A stretch of DNA of 64,000 bases, from positions 1-64,000 of the forward strand of contig NZ_JAFFZM010000009.1 in NCBI RefSeq assembly GCF_017676345.1, in the 5' to 3' direction. A program made the position numbers and the translations under genes. Positions 52,021 to 61,257 of the stretch are shown here, piece by piece (within the stretch, counting starts at the first letter, position 1; every line of letters begins with the position of its first letter). The notes under the pieces are model-generated. The model saw only the letters and a list, made by a program, of their open reading frames with translations. It was not told the origin of the DNA and searched no databases. The stretch is from Streptomyces smyrnaeus (GTDB taxonomy: Bacteria; Actinomycetota; Actinomycetes; Streptomycetales; Streptomycetaceae).

Positions 52021-52057
52021 AGCGCCGGGCCGCATCCGCGAGGGAGGGCCCGGCGCT
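52021..52057 (+). terminator. Terminator of the met operon
   Basis: AGCGCCGGGCC (52021-52031) and GGCCCGGCGCT (52047-52057) are perfect 11-base arms. It lies 50 bases after the fused permease gene. Confidence 0.75.
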
Positions 52058-52112
52058 GCACATCCCGGTGCCGATGCTGCATGCTGTGCACCCCGACGTG
52101 TAGGAGCGGCGC

Positions 52113-52799
52113 ATGACCTCGACCTTCCCGGACATCTCGATCAGCACGGACCGGCTCGTGCTGCGCCCGTTCGAGGAAGCGGACGTCCCCGCGCTCACCG
52201 AGATGATGGCCGACGACCAGATCACCGCCTGGATGGCGGCGCCGGTGCCCTACACCGAGGCCGAGGCCCGGAACTTCGTCGCCCGCCGCGCCCCGGCCCG
52301 GCGCACCTCGGGCGACGGCATCGTCTTCGCCGTCACCGAAATGCTCACCGAGCGCCTGGTCGGACTGGTCGAGCTGCACGGCGCCGACTGGCGGGTGCTC
52401 TCCGTGCACGCCGCGTACGCCACCGCCTCCTGGGCCCGCGGCGAGGGCTACGCCTCCGAGTCGCTGACGGCCGTCGCCCAATGGCTCTTCCAGGACCAGA
52501 AGTTCGAGCGCCTGGAGATCCGCACGGCGGCCGACAACACCGCGGCGCAGCAGGTCGCACAGAAGCTCGGCTGCATCAGCGAGGGCGTGCTGCGCAACGC
52601 GTGGATAGCCCGCACCCGCACCGAGAACTGGGGCCCCTCCCGGACCGAGGCCCAGGGAGGCTGGGCGGACATCCGTACCGACCTGATCGTCTGGAGCCTG
52701 CTCCCCGAAGACCTCGACGGTGCCTTCGAGGGCGCCTTCGACCAGTCGGCCGAAGCCGGTGGCTACGCGCCCTACCCCGGTTGGCCCCAGCGGCACTGA
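52113..52799 (+). CDS. GNAT N-acetyltransferase, RimJ/RimL type
   Basis: 228 residues, GGAGCGG before the ATG. The RimJ/RimL pattern is ISTDRLVLRPFEEADVPALT near the N-terminus, RGEGYASESLTAVAQWLF for acetyl-CoA binding and IRTAADNTAAQQVAQKLGCI followed by SEGVLRNA. It probably acetylates a protein N-terminus or small amine. An unusual C-terminal extension of about 50 residues ends in a Pro/Tyr/Gly-rich tail. It is monocistronic between the met operon terminator and cobL. Confidence 0.88.
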   Translation: MTSTFPDISISTDRLVLRPFEEADVPALTEMMADDQITAWMAAPVPYTEAEARNFVARRAPARRTSGDGIVFAVTEMLTERLVGLVELHGADWRVLSVHAAYATASWARGEGYASESLTAVAQWLFQDQKFERLEIRTAADNTAAQQVAQKLGCISEGVLRNAWIARTRTENWGPSRTEAQGGWADIRTDLIVWSLLPEDLDGAFEGAFDQSAEAGGYAPYPGWPQRH

Positions 52800-52901
52800 C
52801 CGCCGCGCTGCACGGGTGCCGGGGCTGACACGCCGCCGCAGGGGGTACGCTCAGTGGGCCCCGACCTGCGATGAGCACAGACCAGCCAGGAGACACCCAC
52901 C

Positions 52902-54146
52902 ATGGCCGACCGCGTCACCGTGATCGGGTGGGACGGTTCGCCGCTGACCGACGCCGCCCGCTCGGCACTGGCGGCGGCCACCCTCGTCGCCGGAGCCGCG
53001 CACCATCTCGCCCTTCCGGAGGTTCCGCCGCGGGCCGAACGCATCCGGCTCGGCAGCACCTCCCTTGCGGCGCGCCGTATCGCGCGCCACCGCGGCTCGG
53101 CCGTCGTCCTCGCCGACGGCGACCCCGGCTTCTTCGGCGTCGTACGGACCCTGCGCGCGCCCGAGCACGGCCTGGAGGTCGAGGTCGTACCCGCCGTCTC
53201 CGCCGTCGCCGCGGCCTTCGCACGCGCCGGGATGCCCTGGGACGACGCCCAACTGGTCGTCGCCAACAGCCGCACCCTGCGCCGTGCGGTCAACGTCTGC
53301 CGCGCCCACAACAAGGTCGCCGTGCTCACCTCGCCCGGTGCCGGGCCCGCCGAACTCGCCCTGCTGCTGACCGGAGTCCACCGCACCTTCGTCATCTGCG
53401 AGGCGCTGGGCACCGAGCGCGAACAGGTCACCGTCCTCACCTCCGACAAGGTCGCCGACCACACCTGGCGCGACCCGAACGTCGTCATCGTCGTCGGCGG
53501 TACGGGAGCCGGCGCCGAGACCGGCACCACCCAGGGCAGCGGCTGGATCGCGGGCCACGAGGTCGGCTACCCGCCCGCCGTGCGCGGCTGGGCGCTGCCG
53601 GCGGTCGAGTACACGGGTGAGCCGAGGAAGGGCAGCGGCGGCGCGCCCCGGGCCAGCGAGTCGGCGCAGTTGCGTGCCGCGCAACTCGCCTGGCTGGGCC
53701 CCCGGATCGGCGACCTGGTGTGGGACATCGGCGCGGGCAGCGGAGCTCTCGCCGTGGAGGCGGCGCGGTTCGGCGCCGCCGTCATCGCCGTCGACAGCGA
53801 CGCCGACGCCTGCGCCCGCATCTACGCGGCGGCCCGGCGGTTCGGCGTCCAGTTGGAGACCGTGCACGGCGTCGCCCCGCACATCCTGGAGGATCTGCCC
53901 GAGCCCGACGTGGTGCGGGTCGGAGGCGGGGGAGCGGTCACCGTCACCGCTGTCGCCGACCGCCGCCCCACGCGCATCGTCACCCACGCCATCACCAGAG
54001 ATGAGGCGGAGGCGGTCGGAAGGGCGCTCGGGGAGCGGGGTTACGCCGTCGAGTGCGCCCTGCTCCAGTCCGTGGAGCTGGAGACCGCCGCCTGGACGGA
54101 GACCGAACGCTCCGTCGTTTTCCTGCTGTCGGCCGTCCGGAACTGA
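52902..54146 (+). CDS. cobL: Precorrin-6Y C5,15-methyltransferase (decarboxylating)
   Basis: 414 residues, ATG after CAGGAG. Residues 1-200 are a CbiE-type tetrapyrrole methylase (VTVIGWDGSPLTDAARSALA, VVLADGDPGFFGVVRTL). Residues 240-414 are the CbiT decarboxylating methyltransferase with SAM motif VWDIGAGSGALAVEAARFGA. The fused bifunctional enzyme methylates C5 and C15 and removes the acetate carboxyl of ring C in adenosylcobalamin synthesis, aerobic-type name CobL. Followed by the BluB-CobT gene, same strand, 256 bases away. No cobalamin riboswitch was recognised upstream. Confidence 0.93.
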   Translation: MADRVTVIGWDGSPLTDAARSALAAATLVAGAAHHLALPEVPPRAERIRLGSTSLAARRIARHRGSAVVLADGDPGFFGVVRTLRAPEHGLEVEVVPAVSAVAAAFARAGMPWDDAQLVVANSRTLRRAVNVCRAHNKVAVLTSPGAGPAELALLLTGVHRTFVICEALGTEREQVTVLTSDKVADHTWRDPNVVIVVGGTGAGAETGTTQGSGWIAGHEVGYPPAVRGWALPAVEYTGEPRKGSGGAPRASESAQLRAAQLAWLGPRIGDLVWDIGAGSGALAVEAARFGAAVIAVDSDADACARIYAAARRFGVQLETVHGVAPHILEDLPEPDVVRVGGGGAVTVTAVADRRPTRIVTHAITRDEAEAVGRALGERGYAVECALLQSVELETAAWTETERSVVFLLSAVRN

Positions 54147-54402
54147 ACCTCTGTGACGTCGTGCGTGACGAACCCCGACGAAGTGCGCTTTCTCTCCCAC
54201 CCATGGCCGGTGGGGTCTGCGGCGACGGGTAGGCTGATGGACTGTTGTGCCACCGTTCGGGGTTGACGCTTCGTCCGTCATTGTCCGAATGGTGTAGGCG
54301 GAGGCACGTGCCGCACAGAGTGCGTGCTCGTTCTTCATCTACGGGGCGCGGCGGTCCGTCCGCCGGGTTGGAAGGAGCACTAGCGATGGGCGAGGGGAAC
54401 GC
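54147..54402 (+). promoter_or_regulatory. bluB-cobT upstream region
   Basis: 256 bases without a gene. TAGGCT near 54229 and TTGACG near 54264 are isolated promoter-like hexamers, but neither has a properly spaced partner. An ATG at 54386 is out of frame with the fusion gene. Confidence 0.25.
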
Positions 54403-57400
54403 ATGACTGACACCGGCCAGATCCCGGGAGAGGGGCTGCCGGAGAACGCAGGCGGGCAGCAGCCGGAGGGACAGCCGGGCGTTCCGGCCTCCGGCACCTA
54501 CGCCGTCACCGACCCGGCCGGCGGCGTCGGTGACGTCCAAGCCGTCCAGGACGCAGCCCAGGCGCCCTCCGCTCACGCCCCCCACGGCCACCACGACGCG
54601 CAGAGTCAAGTCGTCGCGCAGGAACAGCCCGAACCGCACGAGGAAGAGGACCTGCTGCTGATGCCCTCGGCGCAGGGCGCGTGGAACGAGCAGCCGGCCC
54701 CCGGACAGGGACAGCCGATGCCCCAGGCCCCTTCGCAGGCCCGGCCGGAAGCGCCCTACGGGTACGAGTACGACGCCCACGGGCAGCCGCAGCCCGTCGC
54801 CGCACAGCAGGCGCCGCCCGACGGCCAGTTGACGCCGCAGACGCCGTACGCGCCGGAAGGCGGCCAGCTGCCGGGTGACGCGTACGCGGTCAACGGGCAC
54901 GCGCAGCACGGATACGAGCCACAGGAGGCCGCCCACGCCCAGCACGCGCAGGGCGCCCCGCAGCCGAGCCCGCAGGCCGCCCAGCCGGACCAGCCGCAGC
55001 CGGACGCCGGGGCCGCCCCCGCCGCGCAGCCGGAGGCGGAGGGCGAAGCCGTACCGGGACCCCATGAGACCGACGGCCGCGACTCCGGCTCCCTCGATGT
55101 GAGCGCCGTACGCACGCCCCAACAGCCGCACGGGGCGCCCGCGTCGACGCCGGGAGCGCCCGGCCAGCAGAGCGCACCCGGCCAGGGCGCGCGCCGCCCG
55201 CTGCACCTGGGACCGCCGGTGCCCGAGCAGTCCGGAACCGTACGTCCCCTCTCCGAGCGTGCCGCCGCGCAGTCCGCCCCCGCGGCGCCGCAGGCCGCGC
55301 CCGTGCAGGGGGCGCCCGCCACGCTTCCGGGTGCCCAGCCCGTCGCCGCCCCGGCGGACGGTCGGCTCCCGGCGGAGCAGGCACAGCAGCCCTCCGCGCC
55401 GCAGGACGCCACCGCCGCCGGTCGGCAGCCGACAGCTCCTGCTGTCATGGACCCGCAGAACGTGGCGGCGCCGGCGCCCGAGCAGCCCGCGGAACAGGCG
55501 ACGGGGACCCCGGCCCCGGAGTCGCAGTCGCAGCCGCAGCCGCGACCGGAGGACCAGCAGCCCGGTGACGGCCGGCCCGCGCAGGCGACGGCGGCTGCTC
55601 AGGCACCCGCTGCCCCGCAGCCGGAAGCTCAGCCGCAGGAACCGGCGCAGCCGCCGGCCCAGCAGGCGCCCGCGCCGGTCGCCGAGGAGCCGTTGCCCGG
55701 CCCGCAGCTCGGTCAACTCCCGCCCCAGCAGGACGGCTGGGTCACTCAGCCCGCCGCCGCCCCGGCCGATCCCGCCGTTCCCACAGGGCCGACGCCGCAG
55801 GACGCCACGGCAGAAGCGGCTGCTCCCGTCCCCGCTCCGGAGGACGGCCTCACGGACCCGGTGCCGCAGGAGCCCGCCGCGACGACGCCGGGCGCCGCTC
55901 CCGACGCCGTACAGTCCGACGCCGTACAGTCCGACGCCGCACAGTCCGACGCCGTACCGGCCGAAGCCGTTCCCGAGGAACTGCCCGCACCCGCTCAGGA
56001 GGAGCCCGTCAACGAGTCGGTGCCCGGCCCCCGTCAGGAGGCGCAGCCCGGCGGATTGCCGACCGTCCCGTCCCAGGGCGGCGAGCCCGAGCCGCAGCAG
56101 GGCGCCGTCGCACCGCCGTCGGTGGCGCCACCGATAAACCAGGCCACTCAGGCGTATGACGGCGCCCAGCCGGACAGCCCCGTGATCCCCGAACAGGCGA
56201 CAGCCTCCGACTCCCCGGGCACCGCGTCCGAGGCACAGCCCGGTGAGGAGCCCGAGCCCATGCCGGCTCCCGAAGCCGCTGCCCCGGCACCGGACGCACA
56301 GCCCGAGGCCCCCGAGACGCCGCCGGAGAACGCGGTGACGCCGGAGTCGGCAGCCGGTGCGGAAGCGCCTTCGGCCGCGTCCGACGACACCGCCCCGGAA
56401 ACGTCCGCCGTCGGGACGGGCGCGCCCGAGGTGGCGAACGCCGAGGCGGAGGCCGCCCCGGTTCCGGCCCCGGCCGAAGCGGAGCCCGAGGCGGCGGGTG
56501 GTCAGGCGTCCCCGGCCGCCACCGACAGCCCGGCGGCCGACGGCGGGACCACCGGCGCGGAGGCGGCCGAAGCCGAGTCCGTCGAAGCCGAGTCCGCCCG
56601 AGCCGAGGCCGACGCCACCGAGCCGGCCGGTCCCGAAGCGACCACCACCGAAGCACCCGAAGCCGGTGCGCCCGAAGCCGGTGCGCCCGAAGCCGGTGCG
56701 CCCGAAGCCGGTGCGACGGAAGCCGAAGAAGTGGCCGAAGCCGGGCAGCCGACCGGTACCGAGGTGCCGGACGCCGAAGCTGTCGCAGCCGCCGAGGCCC
56801 CCGCGCCCGAGGGCGAGGCCGCCGACACGGCAGCTGCCGACACCGAGGCGCCCGCGACGGAGGCGCCCGCGACAGAGGCGCCCGAGCCCGGGACCGAGCC
56901 CGCCGACGCGGAGGCGGCCGACGCCGGATCCGAGCCCGTGGAAGCCCCCGAACCTGTGCAAGCCCCCGCACCCGTGGGAGACCCCGCGCCCGGGTACGCG
57001 GAGGCGGAGCGGGAGGCCGTGCATCGGCTGATGCGTGAGCGGCGCGACATCCGTAACGGCTTCCGGCCGGACCCGATCCCGCACGAGGTGCTGCTCCGGG
57101 TGCTGGAGGCGGCGCACACGGCGCCCAGCGTCGGCCACTCGCAGCCGTGGGACTTCGTGGTCATCCGCTCGGAGGAGACCCGGCGCACCATGCACGAGCT
57201 GGCCGAGCGGCAGCGCCAGGCGTACGCCAAGTCGCTGCCCAAGGGCCGGGCCAAGCAGTTCAAGGAAATGAAGATCGAGGCGATCCTCGACACCCCGGTC
57301 AACATCGTCGTCACCGCCGACCCGACGCGCGGCGGCCGGCACACGCTCGGCCGGCAGACGCAGCCGCAGATGGCGCCGTACTCCTCGGCGCTCGCCGTGG

Positions 57401-58713
57401 AGAACCTGTGGCTCGCTGCGCGGGCCGAGGGGCTGGGCGTGGGCTGGGTCAGCTTCTTCGACGAGCGGGAGCTGGTCCGCGCGCTGGAGCTGCCCGAGCA
57501 TCTGGAGGTCGTCGCCTATCTGTGCGTCGGCTACGTCGACGAATTCCCGGACGAGCCCGAGCTGATGCAGGCGGGCTGGTCCAAGCGGCGCCCGCTGTCG
57601 TGGGTCGTCCACGAGGAGTCGTACGGGCGCCGTGCGCTGCCCGGTGCCGAGCCGACCGGCATGCTCGCGGAGACCCTGGGCACCATCCGCCCGCTGGACG
57701 CGAAGGCGCTCGGCGAGGCGTGGGAGCGGCAGAAGCGGATGACCAAGCCGTCCGGGGCGCTCGGCATGCTGGAGATCATCTCGGCGCAGCTGTGCGGTCT
57801 GTCCCGTAAGTGCCCGCCACCGGTGCCCGAGCCGGCCGCCGTCGCGGTCTTCGCGGGGGACCACGGGGTGCACGCGCAGGGGGTCACGCCCTGGCCCCAG
57901 GAGGTCACCGCGCAGATGGTGGCCAACTTCCTGGGCGGCGGGGCCGTCTGCAACGCGTTCGCCAACCAGGTGGGCGCCGAGGTGTGTGTCGTGGACGTCG
58001 GTGTGGCGGCCGAACTGCCCACCACCCCAGGTCTGCTGCCCCGAAAGGTCCGGGCAGGCACCGCGGACATGACCGCCGGGCCCGCGCTGACCCAGGAGGA
58101 GGTCGAACGTGCCCTGGAGGTGGGCATCGAGACCGCCCGCGATCTCGTCGCGGCGGGCAACAAGGCCCTGCTCACCGGCGAGATGGGCATCGCCAACACC
58201 ACGGCGTCCGCGGCGCTGATCGCCGCCTGCACGGGAGCCGACCCGACAGAGGTCACCGGGCGCGGTACGGGCATCAACGACGAGACGCACGCCCGCAAGG
58301 TCGAGGTCGTCCGCAGGGCGCTGGAGCTCCACCAGCCCGATCCGGCCGATCCTCTGGGCATGCTCTCCGCCTTCGGCGGGCTGGAGCACGCCGCGATGGT
58401 CGGGCTGATCCTGGGCGGCGCCTCCCTGCGCACGCCCGTGATCCTCGACGGTGTCAGCGCCGGGGCCGCCGCGCTGGTGGCGCGTGCTGTGGCGCCCGAG
58501 GCGCTCGCCGCCTGCATCGCCGGGCACCGCAGCGCGGAACCCGGTCATGTCGCGGCCCTGACCAAGCTGGGGTTGCGGCCGCTGGTCGATCTCGATCTGC
58601 GGCTCGGCGAGGGCACGGGCGCGCTGCTGGCGCTGCCCATGGTGCAAAGCGCGGCCCGCGCGATGCACGAGGTCGCCACGTTCGACGCGGCGGGCGTCAC
58701 CGAGAAGAGCTGA
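54403..58713 (+). CDS. cobT: BluB-CobT fusion with giant low-complexity N-terminus
   Basis: 1436 residues. Residues 1-864 are disordered Pro/Ala/Gln/Glu-rich sequence, with tandem APEAG and SDAVQ repeats. Residues 865-1075 form a BluB flavin-destructase domain (VHRLMRERRDIRNGFRPD, HTAPSVGHSQPWDFVVI, GVGWVSFFDERELVRAL), which makes 5,6-dimethylbenzimidazole (DMB) from FMNH2. Residues 1085-1436 are CobT (VFAGDHGVHAQGV, GEMGIANTTASAALIAA, catalytic Glu in RLGEGTGALLALP), which turns DMB into alpha-ribazole phosphate. GAGGGG precedes the ATG. The fusion couples DMB synthesis to its use in cobalamin assembly. Confidence 0.92.
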   Translation: MTDTGQIPGEGLPENAGGQQPEGQPGVPASGTYAVTDPAGGVGDVQAVQDAAQAPSAHAPHGHHDAQSQVVAQEQPEPHEEEDLLLMPSAQGAWNEQPAPGQGQPMPQAPSQARPEAPYGYEYDAHGQPQPVAAQQAPPDGQLTPQTPYAPEGGQLPGDAYAVNGHAQHGYEPQEAAHAQHAQGAPQPSPQAAQPDQPQPDAGAAPAAQPEAEGEAVPGPHETDGRDSGSLDVSAVRTPQQPHGAPASTPGAPGQQSAPGQGARRPLHLGPPVPEQSGTVRPLSERAAAQSAPAAPQAAPVQGAPATLPGAQPVAAPADGRLPAEQAQQPSAPQDATAAGRQPTAPAVMDPQNVAAPAPEQPAEQATGTPAPESQSQPQPRPEDQQPGDGRPAQATAAAQAPAAPQPEAQPQEPAQPPAQQAPAPVAEEPLPGPQLGQLPPQQDGWVTQPAAAPADPAVPTGPTPQDATAEAAAPVPAPEDGLTDPVPQEPAATTPGAAPDAVQSDAVQSDAAQSDAVPAEAVPEELPAPAQEEPVNESVPGPRQEAQPGGLPTVPSQGGEPEPQQGAVAPPSVAPPINQATQAYDGAQPDSPVIPEQATASDSPGTASEAQPGEEPEPMPAPEAAAPAPDAQPEAPETPPENAVTPESAAGAEAPSAASDDTAPETSAVGTGAPEVANAEAEAAPVPAPAEAEPEAAGGQASPAATDSPAADGGTTGAEAAEAESVEAESARAEADATEPAGPEATTTEAPEAGAPEAGAPEAGAPEAGATEAEEVAEAGQPTGTEVPDAEAVAAAEAPAPEGEAADTAAADTEAPATEAPATEAPEPGTEPADAEAADAGSEPVEAPEPVQAPAPVGDPAPGYAEAEREAVHRLMRERRDIRNGFRPDPIPHEVLLRVLEAAHTAPSVGHSQPWDFVVIRSEETRRTMHELAERQRQAYAKSLPKGRAKQFKEMKIEAILDTPVNIVVTADPTRGGRHTLGRQTQPQMAPYSSALAVENLWLAARAEGLGVGWVSFFDERELVRALELPEHLEVVAYLCVGYVDEFPDEPELMQAGWSKRRPLSWVVHEESYGRRALPGAEPTGMLAETLGTIRPLDAKALGEAWERQKRMTKPSGALGMLEIISAQLCGLSRKCPPPVPEPAAVAVFAGDHGVHAQGVTPWPQEVTAQMVANFLGGGAVCNAFANQVGAEVCVVDVGVAAELPTTPGLLPRKVRAGTADMTAGPALTQEEVERALEVGIETARDLVAAGNKALLTGEMGIANTTASAALIAACTGADPTEVTGRGTGINDETHARKVEVVRRALELHQPDPADPLGMLSAFGGLEHAAMVGLILGGASLRTPVILDGVSAGAAALVARAVAPEALAACIAGHRSAEPGHVAALTKLGLRPLVDLDLRLGEGTGALLALPMVQSAARAMHEVATFDAAGVTEKS
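55915..55959 (+). repeat. 15-base tandem repeats (SDAVQ)
   Basis: Three to four imperfect 15-base units encoding (Q)SDAV/A repeats inside the low-complexity arm of the BluB-CobT gene. Unit sequence is near GCCGTACAGTCCGAC. In frame, so copy number changes would not break the protein. Confidence 0.75.
56659..56718 (+). repeat. 15-base tandem repeats (APEAG)
   Basis: Four nearly identical 15-base units of GAAGCCGGTGCGCCC encoding EAGAP inside the BluB-CobT low-complexity arm. The near-identity at base level suggests recent expansion by slippage. Confidence 0.85.
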
Positions 58714-58731
58714 CGCGCCGCACCGCGGGGC

Positions 58732-58767
58732 GGTGGGCGTCCCGGCATCCAGGCCGGGACGCCCACC
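58732..58767 (+). terminator. Terminator of the bluB-cobT gene
   Basis: GGTGGGCGTCCCGGC and GCCGGGACGCCCACC are perfect 15-base arms around ATCCAG, 18 bases after the stop. Confidence 0.85.
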
Positions 58768-59008
58768 GTGCCGACCCGTGGTGGGGCTGCCGCCGCCTCC
58801 GGAATCGGCCGTCTCCGTCCACCCCGGTGCTGTGGTCGCGCGTCCCGTGGCGGGGTGTTCGTCCCGGTCGTGATCTGCGAGACAGCAGCACAGCGCCGTC
58901 CCGCATAGGCTGTCCCTCACCGTCCCCCGGCCGCTCCATCGCCGCAGCGGCATCGTCGTCGGCTCGGTATGTGAGCCGGCCCGCTCTCCGAGAAGGATGC
59001 CGTCCCAG

Positions 59009-60253
59009 ATGTCGGAAACCTCCGCCACTCCCGCCTACCCCGTAGGACTCCGCCTGGCCGGCCGCCGCGTCGTGATGGTCGGCGGCGGCACCGTGGCGCA
59101 GCGCCGCCTTCCGGCCCTGCTGACGGCGGGGGCGGACGTCACGGTCGTCGCACCCGAGGTCACGCCCTCCGTCGAGGCGATGGTGGCCGGTGGCGAGATC
59201 ACCTGGGAGCGCCGTGCCTGGCGACCCGGTGACCTGGCCGACGCCTGGTACGCGCTGGCGGCCACCGACGACCCCGAGGTCAACGCGGCCATCGTCGCCG
59301 AGGCCGAGTCCCGCCGGGTGTGGTGCGTCCGTACGGACGACGCGGACGAGGGCACCGCGTGGACCCCGGCGACCGGTCGCAGCGACGGCATCACCGTCGC
59401 CGTCCTCACCAGCGGGGCGCAGGGTGCCGCCGGTCGCGACCCGCGCCGCTCGGCCGCCGTCCGGGACGCCATCGTCGCCCGTCTCGGGGACGGCACGCTC
59501 GTCGCGGAACAGCGCGGGCCGCGCACCGCGGGCGTCGCCCTGGTCGGCGGCGGACCCGGCGACCCGGACCTGATCACCGTGCGGGGCCGCCGGCTGCTGG
59601 CCCAGGCCGACGTCGTGGTCGCCGACCGGCTCGGCCCCCGCGACCTGCTGGACGAACTCCCCCCGCATGTCGAGGTCATCGACGCGGCGAAGATCCCCTA
59701 CGGGCGCGCGATGGCGCAGGAGGCCATCAACGCCGTGCTGGTCGAGCACGCCAAGGCCGGTCGTTCCGTGGTCCGCCTCAAGGGCGGCGACCCGTTCGTC
59801 TTCGGCCGGGGCATGGAGGAGGCCGAACAGCTCGCGGCCGAGGGGGTCCAGGTCACCGTCGTACCGGGGATCTCCAGCTCCATCAGCGTCCCCGGCGCCG
59901 TCGGCATCCCCGTCACCCACCGGGGTGTGGCCCATGAGTTCACCGTCGTCAGCGGCCATGTCGCCCCCGATGACCCCCGGTCGCTGGTGGACTGGCCCGC
60001 GCTGGCCAGGCTGCGCGGCACCCTTGTGCTGCTGATGGCCGTGGAGAACCTCGGTGCCATCGCGGCCGCGCTGTGTGAGCACGGCCGCGCGGATGACACG
60101 CCTGTGGCCATCATCCAGGAGGGCACCATGGCGACCGAGCGCCGTGTCGACGCCACGTTGGCGACGGCTGCGGAGCGCGCCGCCGCCGAGGAGGTGCGTC
60201 CCCCGGCCGTCGTCGTGATCGGCGACGTGGTGTCGGTGCGGCAGCTCGGGTGA
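59009..60253 (+). CDS. cysG: Siroheme synthase / uroporphyrinogen-III C-methyltransferase
   Basis: 414 residues from ATG 59009; the ATG at 58997 touches the AGAAGG ribosome site and was rejected. The N-terminal CysG-B/Met8 part (about 10-150, VVMVGGGTVAQRRLPALL) is an NAD-dependent precorrin-2 dehydrogenase with possible ferrochelatase activity. From about 165 comes the SUMT domain: VGGGPGDPDLITVRGRRLL, VRLKGGDPFVFGRGMEEA and TVVPGISSSISVPGAVG. It supplies precorrin-2 for cobalamin and siroheme for sulphite and nitrite reductases. It follows the bluB-cobT terminator and has its own promoter region. Confidence 0.93.
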   Translation: MSETSATPAYPVGLRLAGRRVVMVGGGTVAQRRLPALLTAGADVTVVAPEVTPSVEAMVAGGEITWERRAWRPGDLADAWYALAATDDPEVNAAIVAEAESRRVWCVRTDDADEGTAWTPATGRSDGITVAVLTSGAQGAAGRDPRRSAAVRDAIVARLGDGTLVAEQRGPRTAGVALVGGGPGDPDLITVRGRRLLAQADVVVADRLGPRDLLDELPPHVEVIDAAKIPYGRAMAQEAINAVLVEHAKAGRSVVRLKGGDPFVFGRGMEEAEQLAAEGVQVTVVPGISSSISVPGAVGIPVTHRGVAHEFTVVSGHVAPDDPRSLVDWPALARLRGTLVLLMAVENLGAIAAALCEHGRADDTPVAIIQEGTMATERRVDATLATAAERAAAEEVRPPAVVVIGDVVSVRQLG

Positions 60254-60304
60254 GGGCCCCCTCACGGGGCGCGCGCTCCCCGGATACGCGGCAGTAACGA
60301 CGCA

Positions 60305-60333
60305 TTGGCACTTCGAGCGGGACAGGGCAGTAT
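60305..60333 (+). promoter_or_regulatory. Leaderless promoter of the second SpoU gene
   Basis: TTGGCA (60305-60310), a 17-base spacer and CAGTAT (60328-60333) are followed, after six bases, by GTG 60340. No Shine-Dalgarno is present. Confidence 0.5.
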
Positions 60334-60339
60334 CGGCCT

Positions 60340-61191
60340 GTGGCTACAGCATCCTCCCCCGGGACACCCGGTGACTCCCCGGCCCGCGGACTCGTCACCG
60401 TCGACGAACCCGACGACCCCCGGCTGCGCGACTACACGGGCCTGACCGACGTCGAGCTGCGCCGCAGGCGCGAGCCCGCCGAGGGGCTGTTCATCGCCGA
60501 GGGCGAGAAGGTCATCCGCCGCGCCCGGCAGGCCGGGTACGCGATGCGCTCGATGCTGCTGTCCGCGAAATGGATCGACGTCATGCGGGACGTCATCGAC
60601 GAGGTGCCCGCGCCCGTCTACGCCGTCAGCCCTGAACTGGCCGAGCGCGTCACCGGCTACCACGTGCACCGCGGAGCGCTCGCCTCCATGCAGCGCAAGC
60701 CCCTGCCGACGCCCGGGGAACTGCTGGCCACGGCCCGCCGTGTCGTGATCATGGAGTCGGTGAACGACCACACCAACATCGGGGCCATCTTCCGCAGCGC
60801 CGCCGCGCTGGGCATGGACGCCGTGCTGCTGTCGCCCGACTGCGCCGACCCGCTCTACCGCCGCTCGGTCAAGGTCTCCATGGGTGCTGTCTTCGCCGTG
60901 CCGTACGCCCGGCTGGACAGCTGGCCCGGTGGCCTGGAGACGGTACGCGACGCGGGGTTCGAACTGCTGGCCCTCACCCCGGACGAGAAGGCCGTGCCCA
61001 TCGACACCGCCGTCACCGCGGACGGCGCCGCGCGTGTGGCACTGATGCTCGGGGCCGAGGGCGACGGCCTGACCGCCCGCGCCCTCCGCGCCGCCGACGA
61101 ATGGGTCCGCATCCCCATGGCGCACGGCGTCGACTCGCTCAACGTCGGCGCCGCCGCGGCCGTCGCCTTCTATGCCGTCTCCCGCGGCTGA
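60340..61191 (+). CDS. SpoU/TrmH family RNA 2'-O-methyltransferase
   Basis: 283 residues from GTG 60340. After an N-terminal region with PAEGLFIAEGEKVIRRARQA, the SPOUT motifs are VNDHTNIGAIFRSAAALGMD, LMLGAEGDGLTARALRAAD and IPMAHGVDSLNVGAAAAVAF. It 2'-O-methylates tRNA or rRNA ribose; the exact nucleotide is unknown. It is a distant paralogue of the gene at 11502. Transcription is probably leaderless. Its stop is 67 bases from the convergent kinase stop. Confidence 0.9.
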   Translation: MATASSPGTPGDSPARGLVTVDEPDDPRLRDYTGLTDVELRRRREPAEGLFIAEGEKVIRRARQAGYAMRSMLLSAKWIDVMRDVIDEVPAPVYAVSPELAERVTGYHVHRGALASMQRKPLPTPGELLATARRVVIMESVNDHTNIGAIFRSAAALGMDAVLLSPDCADPLYRRSVKVSMGAVFAVPYARLDSWPGGLETVRDAGFELLALTPDEKAVPIDTAVTADGAARVALMLGAEGDGLTARALRAADEWVRIPMAHGVDSLNVGAAAAVAFYAVSRG

Positions 61192-61257
61192 TCGGGCAAC
61201 TCGGCCGCGGCGGCGCGCCCGCTTCCGCCCACGGCGCCTCGGCCCGACGGCGTGCGG

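Noticed and set aside
52800..52901. Cobalamin riboswitch before cobL
   Set aside because: No B12-box-like sequence seen, and the gap is too short for the full element.
55900..56720. CRISPR-like or VNTR mobile array
   Set aside because: Units are contiguous 15-base coding repeats without spacers and stay in frame within the BluB-CobT gene.
53992..59028. A 1678-codon open frame on the minus strand, rich in Gly/Arg/Leu with GFGRT repeats
   Set aside because: It is antisense to the BluB-CobT gene. The repeats mirror the low-complexity arm, and extreme GC3 bias keeps opposite frames open. No domain or ribosome site supports it.
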